Source: Linyphia triangularis (taxonomy: Eukaryota; Arthropoda; Arachnida; Araneae; Linyphiidae). Taken from it: a stretch of DNA of 64,000 bases. Below are positions 57,902 to 64,000 of the stretch, piece by piece (positions within the stretch are counted from its first letter, which is position 1; every line of letters begins with the position of its first letter). A program made the translations under genes and the position numbers. The stretch spans positions 100,055,918-100,119,917 of the forward strand of contig OZ021721.1 of the NCBI GenBank assembly GCA_963978545.1, given 5' to 3'. The notes under the pieces were generated by a model. That model was not told the DNA's origin and made no database searches. It saw nothing but the letters and a program-made list of their open reading frames with translations.

Positions 57902-59530
57902 TTGAAAATGTAATATCTGTATATTTACCAGGAATGTAATTTTTCGACTCAATTAGAAAAGGCTTTAGATACGCTCAAAATAGGAAGACGAGCTTTTTTA
58001 AGTAAAATAAAACGTTTATTTTAAATAACAGTTACTATACTATAACCAGCACAAGCAATACCGAACAAAATTCTACAATGCCAAATAGACAGTAGTAAAG
58101 GTCAATCGCACAGGAGCTATATACTTTAAATTATGGTTATAAATTTGCGCATGAAAATATAACAGAATACTGCTTATAAGTATTTGAAAATATTATTTAA
58201 ATATTAAAAGTCTTCCACTGATTAAGCATCAAAAATGCCCCGTATCAGTCGCTTCGGAGCCTGATGCCTGATCAGCCTTGCTGCAACCACATATCATTTT
58301 TTTTCCTGGACACTATAAGAAGCACGCAATCATTGTGCGCAACTTCTAAACCTGTTAACGTGCATCTACAATTCCATGCGTACCAAGTAGAAAGATATTC
58401 ACCCCATCCAGCTGTCTAATGTCCATCATTGAATCCTAAGATACGACATCCATAAAGCAATCTTAGATTTGTTATAGCTACTTTAAAACTGTTCTACTGG
58501 TCGTTTAATGTCACTAATGCACTGTTTCGAGATAAGAAGCCACGCGACGTGATCTGCTTGATCAATTATACTATTGCTTTTCAAGTTCGAAAAGTAAGTA
58601 AAGTGATTTGATTCCAGAAGGAAATAGGCGTCATCCGTGAGTTTTTCTTCTTTTCATGCTCAAATGGACACGGCTGTTCCTTGATTGAGATCAAAATATT
58701 CGATTGTTTTGATTTCACAGTGTTACGGTACTTGAGTGAATTGGAATAATACGGCTTCTTGTTATTGGTCTGGACGAAGAACAATGACCCGAAGTCTTGT
58801 TCAATTAGTCGGAAAGTTTCAAGTTTGTTAGTTCCTCATTAATTGGTAAGGTTGTTTGGAAATCGATGAAGGAGATTCACTGGAGAAACTCTATTTTAAA
58901 CTCCACTGAAAATAAATGATTTTAACACCCTTACTATAGGATATCAATGCTAATACATCAACCTATTCATAATTTTAAAAGTGATGTGAAAAATAAATTA
59001 AAAGTTTTTTGGTAAGTTTACTTTTAGTTATCTCCCCAAATAATATTGGATAGTTATATTTTATTAAACTTGTAAGTTGTATTATTATTGCATAGACATC
59101 AAAAATACTGTAAAATATTCATATATCTCCAAAGTGCTATGTATTCAAAAGTATTATACGGGACCCAGAGGATACACATAAAACATTTGTAGAGTGTACA
59201 GAAATCTAGATAGGTTTGCGGTTATTTTCATATATCACTTATATTTCTACGTGTATTACTTCTGAATATATAGTGTTTTGAAAATGAAATAATCTTTTTT
59301 AGTAGCCTTGTACACCACTCAAAGAATTGTGTAATATCTATTTATCAAATGAGGAGTTGGCGAACAAAACCGGACTTGTCCCTTACAAATTTCTTGCATT
59401 TTGAATACAATTATTTTGAGAGGTTAATAGCCGTTTTTGATTTAAAAAATTTTGGAGGAAAATAAAGGTTGAGTTGGGTGTAGCCGAAAAATAAATTGAC
59501 GTTGTGTGGACAGGTCCGGGTTTGCTCACA
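57902..59530. other. No recognisable gene; less A+T-rich at 58230-58560
   Basis: The 58230-58560 part is single-copy in the window and could be a conserved element, but I see no motif that decides. The 67-codon minus frame at 58581-58784 has no domain. Confidence 0.35.
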
Positions 59531-59860
59531 GGCTCCTCAAATACTAGTGAAAATTACTAAAGATGCAAACGGGGTAAATATATCTAATTTTAAAAAAATA
59601 TTTTAATTACTCAAAAATCTATAAAAATAATTTTTTTGGTCTCCGGCTCCTCAAATGCTAGTGAAAATTACTAAAGATGCAAACGAAGCAAATATATCTC
59701 ATTTTAAAAAAATAATTTAATTTGTTACAAATCTATAAAAACTACCTTTTTTGGTCACTGGGTCCTCAAATACTAGTGAAAATTACTAAAGATGCAAACA
59801 AAGTAAATGTCTTTTTTTTTTTTTTTAAGAAAATATTCTAATTACTAACAAATGTATTAT
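59531..59860. repeat. Tandem repeat, 3 x ~115 bp
   Basis: GGCTCCTCAAAT(A/G)CTAGTG starts lie at 59531 and 59645, with a GGGTCCTCAAATACTAGTG start at about 59760. All share AAAATTACTAAAGATGCAAA. The third unit contains a T tract. Confidence 0.92.
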
Positions 59861-59999
59861 AGAAATTGATTGCATTTATTTATATTTTCGAGTTTGTGTT
59901 AAACTAATTATTGTTTTAACAAATACGGTTTAAGAATTCACATAAGTTCTTCTTACAATGCTATCAGTGTTTAAGGAAGTGTGTGATTATTTTAAAATT

Positions 60000-60560
60000 T
60001 CTCTCCCAAAACGTTTACACGCGATCGAATCCTTTACTCAAAATACCAACCTCAAACTTCCCAAACACGTAAATTGAATCCTTCCTTTTCCAAATTTGAA
60101 TGATTGATCCCTTCGACCCTTCCTGTCGCATTAACCGAAATCCCCCATTCCACTCCAGATCTGGTGACAAGCACCACAATCTACACAGGGGGCGAGATTC
60201 AAATAAATATAGAACTTGGTCCATTCTCCCAGCCAACACACATTGATGAAACTCTCCAAAGATATTAACTCTATAAGGAATGTATAGGCTATGGCAGGTC
60301 ATCCTGTAGCAGGCCAGAAGAAAAGTGCCCCTCCCTTTTCATGTTGAGGCAGATCTAGTCGACTTGATGCCAATCGGTCTGTTGACACTGCTCCAATGGA
60401 AAGAGGGCTTCTGACTGGAGATAGAAGCTAAATTTATGGATTGTGGAGGGAATAGCAATTATGGAGCGTATTTAGGTTGGAGACGAGCTGCATTTAAACG
60501 GCCTATTACCTCAGCACGAACTGAGCTTGCTTGCTTTTCTAGAATCTGTATTCTGTGACT
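60000..60560. other. G+C-enriched island, candidate conserved non-coding element
   Basis: Markedly less A+T-rich than its flanks and single-copy in the window. A 95-codon minus-strand frame (60015-60302) lies inside, with no domain I recognise and no clear splice context. Either a regulatory element or an unrecognised exon is possible. Confidence 0.3.
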
Positions 60561-61198
60561 GCTATCGCTGCTTTTTTATTTCCGTTCGAATTTTGAGTAG
60601 TTTGAAGGAAAAATGGAAAGTTTTTTTTTATGACTATTCCCCCTCTTTCTGAAGTGCTCCCGAAAGATTTTGAATAATTTTGATGAGGCTCCTTTTTAGA
60701 AAGATTTTTTATCAGCTGTGGGATTGGGGTTTCTTGAGTGGGGGAATAGGGTTTAATCGCTAATCATTTACTCGATTAAGCAATTTTCGTGTGAATAACG
60801 GTTTTCGGGGATTTAGAAGCAATATATAATATTTAAATGATATAACCGTTAGTTTAATGGCGTAGTGTGGTGGGTTGTAGGTACTTCGTTTTGAGTACTT
60901 AATGTGTCTATTGTGCTAAATGATGGATTGAAGAGGAGTTGGAATGAAGTGGATTTAATTTTGCAAATTAAACATAAAAGGTGGATTAAGTGAATGAAAT
61001 TTGCAAAAAATATAATAAAAAAATTCACTGTTGAATATAATGTGATACAAGGACAGGTGAGGTACTGAGTGAGCTCAAATAATGTAAATTTTTAATGTAA
61101 TGGATTTTAAGACAGTTTTATACTTACAAAATCATTCCTTATTATTACAGTATGATAATAATTCAATATTCTGTAGCTTACAAAAGACAAACAATAAT
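60561..61198. other. No recognisable gene
   Basis: Ordinary sequence up to the MITE. Confidence 0.4.
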
Positions 61199-61405
61199 TA
61201 CTCTGTTAAAAATTTGGATCCACCTTGTAACAAAAACTGGTTCCCATTTAACTGTAACCAATATTTGGTGCTTAGTTTCACGATTTAATGGTGCTATCTC
61301 GGACCGTAAGCACCATTAAATCGTGTAACTAAGCACCAAATGTTGGTTGCAGCTAAATGGGGACCAATTTTTGGTGCATGGTGGAACAAAATTTTTAACA
61401 GTATA
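61199..61405. mobile_element. Palindromic MITE, TA-flanked (copy 2 of 2)
   Basis: Same element as 382-588: CTCTGTTAAAAATTTGGATC on the left, AAATTTTTAACAG on the right, with long inverted arms (TTGGTGCTTAGTTTCACGAT and complement) around a centre of TCTCGGACCG. Same length, 207 bp. The 62-codon frame ending here is not a gene. Confidence 0.85.
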
Positions 61406-61669
61406 ATTACATTGACTATAATTCTCTCAAACTAATTAAAAATTAGTACAATTAAAAGAATAGCAAGTGAAAATAGGTATTTACGTGTTATTCGCAATGC
61501 AATGTTGTTTTGGAGAATATAATCACGATGTTTTAAAAGTTTGTTATACTTTATATTTTTTCCTGAAGATATAGAGATATCCTAGGCATATCGTCTGGTG
61601 GTCAAGCGATATAATGTTAACTTAGGGAATAGTCAAAAACTAGCTGTCAAGTTGTAACATATACTGAAA

Positions 61670-61847
61670 GCCGACCAAACGGTATAGTGGTTAGCGTGCT
61701 AGCTTCTAGACCGCGAGGTTGCGGGTTCGAGTCCGTCTAAGGCATGGGTGTTTGTAAATGTATGTTGGCTTGTCTAATGATGAATGTTTCGGCGTATTAT
61801 AGCCCTCGTGTTGCTGACGGCGACAGATAATCTGAAAACAACCAACC
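61670..61847 (+). mobile_element. SINE family A, full length
   Basis: Head GCCGACCAAACGG, box A and box B intact, tail ACAACCAACC. Perfect 14-bp target duplication AACATATACTGAAA (61656-61669, 61848-61861). Confidence 0.97.
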
Positions 61848-62355
61848 AACATATACTGAAAATTCCATACTTTCTGTACTAATATCACATTTAAAGGATT
61901 TTCATATATTTACAAATAAATCGATTTATATTACAAAATGTTAACTTTAACTAAAAGAAAAATATTACTCAATTATTGGTTTGTTGTAATGTTTGTAATT
62001 AGCATTGAAATAGGTGACAGTCCATACACTTTCTATTTATTGCTTAAGAAATTCTCAAGGAATTAACCAGTCGTAATTTTTCTCCTGAGCGTAAATATTT
62101 GAAAGAATTTTGTAATATGTTTGTATCAATAAAACAAACCAATCGGACTTCATTTCAAGATAATTCTGAATACTTAAGTTAAAGTTAAAATGAAAAAATA
62201 TACTTTGTAAAAAATTTAAAGCCTTTACATAATTGGTATTTTATGTCATACGCGTGTTTTCTACATTTAGAAGCCACAGTCTTATAAAAAATATGAATTT
62301 TTAGTTAAACTTTTCATTGAAGGAAGACAGAGATAAAAAATCACAAAAAATTACA

Positions 62356-62534
62356 GCCGACCAAATAGTATAGTGGTTAGCGTGCTAGCTTCTAGACCGC
62401 GAGGTTGCGGGTTCGAGTCCCGTGTTAGGCATGGGTGTTTGTATATGTATGTTGGCTTTGTCTAATGACGAATGTTTCGGCGCAATATAACCCTCGTGCT
62501 GCTGACGGTGCCAGATAATCTGAAAACAACTAAC
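62356..62534 (+). mobile_element. SINE family A, full length
   Basis: Head GCCGACCAAATAG, box B GGGTTCGAGTCCCG, tail AACAACTAAC. Perfect 14-bp target duplication CACAAAAAATTACA (62342-62355, 62535-62548). Confidence 0.97.
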
Positions 62535-62548
62535 CACAAAAAATTACA

Positions 62549-63882
62549 ATATATTATTTTAAAGCTAACAACTATGTTAGAACTAGCTAACATTTACTTA
62601 TGATTGTGATAGTTAACATTAATCTAAGGTAAAACTAGCTAACATATAGTAATGGTTGCAAAATCTAGCATTTAGCTATAGTATAACTTGTGTTACATAT
62701 GTGATCTTCTCATTAAATATCAAAGTAAAATTAAAATACAACTTATACTTAAGCGCTTTACATATTATTAACATTAGTAACTAATGTTTACTTTATTCAA
62801 GGACAAAATTTTGATTGATTAAATCAATTATTTACATATTTTGATTTCTTCAGTTTAGTCTTAAAATAAAATAAGTATTTAAAATGCATCTTAAACTTAG
62901 AATTACTCCACCAATGATTTTTGATGTGTTACAGCATAACACTTTGTAGAAGTCGATTTTCCCCGACAAACGCTGGGCTTGCCAGCAAGTCTTTCAAAAG
63001 TGAATAATTGCAGACAAAAATAAGTGAAGAAACAAATCATTGCTTGCTTTCTAAAGATTTTTTATCCAAAAATAAATGAAAAATATGTATTATATAAAAT
63101 ATTGGGAGTATAACGTAAGAAAATAAGCAACCTTCTATTTAGATGATTCAGCTAGCAAACATATATTTATCTTCTAGTCCTATACATAAATACAGAATAA
63201 ACCTATAGATAAGATTATCTAACCTTACAAAAAGCAAGGATGTTTACAAATATTGAGAAAGATAAAGAAATAATAGAATTGAAAATGAAGCATAAAAAAC
63301 AGAATTCTGGGCGTTGCTCTCAATGTTCTTGCGGATATTTCAAACCATTTTATTCATTTTATTTCATTTGCTATTCACGTCAAAATATTACTCCTCTAAA
63401 AGTTAAATTGATAAAACTGTTGCTAGATTTCATTCAGCAACAACAAAAGATATAAGTCTTCAAATTTCCCGTCATAACAATACTTTTGCTTTTTTTATTC
63501 ATAAAAAAGATGCGAGAAATTTATTCTTTGGAATTTTGTTCACAGAAGCAAAATGCTCCTTTTCATTTGTTTATTCAATAAATCTACTTGTTTCTTTTTC
63601 AATTGTCGGAATTCTTGTCTTTAGGCAGCTTAAGCCGGCCATTTTTTCGCGTTTTTATCAAAAGAAACTCAGTAAAAGATAACAAACAATTGCATGTAAG
63701 GGTACAATATTTTGTAGTATATATATTAATGTGCTGTGCTTTGCATTAGAGCATCATAACAATATATCAGGAAAGAAAAGGTCTAACTCTTGGGTTTTTT
63801 AGGTTTTATGTTTAGTTTCTTAAAAAATGTGTTTCCTCTTAAGAAATTTAAAATTAGTAAAAAAATATTATTTTTTTTTTAG
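62549..63882. other. No recognisable gene; possible intron before the terminal exon
   Basis: A+T-rich. The 71-codon frame at 63240-63455 (with CSQCSCG) has no domain I recognise. The last bases form a T-rich tract ending in AG at 63882. Confidence 0.35.
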
Positions 63883-64000
63883 GATTTCAGTTAATCACGT
63901 CCTTCCAAAAAGAGAATTGAAATATATTGTGGTGTCTGTTCATCCGAAAAATGTCATAAAAATGTTTAAGAAACAGATAAGGAATGATAATTTTGAAAGA
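63883..64000 (+). CDS. Possible internal exon, cut by the window edge
   Basis: A T-rich tract ending in TTTTTTTTTTAG (to 63882) looks like a 3' splice site. After it, the frame starting at 63884 stays open for 39 codons to the end of the window, beginning ISVNHVLPKRELKYIVVS and rich in Val, Lys and Ile. An alternative acceptor AG lies at 63889-63890 in the same frame. I do not recognise the protein. An open run of this length can occur by chance in A+T-rich DNA, so this is a candidate only. Confidence 0.3.

Overview
This window looks like gene-poor, strongly A+T-rich intergenic or intronic DNA from an animal genome, most likely an arthropod. A chelicerate such as a spider is plausible, but that is inference. 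Supporting signs are tRNA-derived SINEs with target-site duplications, a Ty3/Gypsy-type pol remnant, many TIR/MITE elements, and decayed reading frames that resemble repetitive protein families I recall from arthropod genomes. I see no convincing complete host gene. The only host-like coding candidate is a possible exon running off the right edge (63883-64000). Nearly all longer open frames are products of SINE sequence, microsatellites or A+T-rich chance.

Layout. 0-9 kb: a diverged tandem duplication interrupted by a TA-flanked MITE; a dispersed repeat; decayed coding traces on the minus strand; a 376-bp tandem duplication; an 86-bp and a ~113-bp minisatellite. 9-19 kb: the truncated copy of a TIR element, two TTAA-flanked piggyBac-type MITEs, SINE fragments, and a 234-bp tandem array. 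19.7-21.7 kb: seven tandem copies of a SINE plus flank, whose outer target-site duplications show how the array formed. 22-32 kb: small tandem repeats, a GAT/AAC microsatellite, the full-length copy of the 9.6-kb TIR element, a nested pair of DNA elements, a decayed repetitive-family frame, and a hAT-type element with an 8-bp target duplication. 32.8-35.1 kb: a 5'-truncated, once-frameshifted Gypsy-like pol followed by a likely 3' LTR. 35-36.3 kb: a GC-enriched island and two adjacent SINEs. 37-42 kb: a dense cluster of TTAA-flanked elements; two of them sit in repeats whose empty paralogues are also in this window. 44-54 kb: dispersed repeats, SINEs, a 300-bp SINE-like duplication, a 441-bp tandem array and a second GC-enriched island. 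54-64 kb: another MITE, a ~1.5-kb TIR element carrying an integrase-family (KRBA2-like) remnant, six further SINE copies, a 115-bp tandem array, a third GC-enriched island, a second copy of the first MITE, and the candidate exon.

The main story is mobile-element history. Target-site duplications, empty sites and array boundaries allow several insertion and amplification events to be reconstructed directly. No new defence or metabolic system is visible. Homology calls for decayed proteins come from remembered motifs, not searches. Composition statements are by eye.
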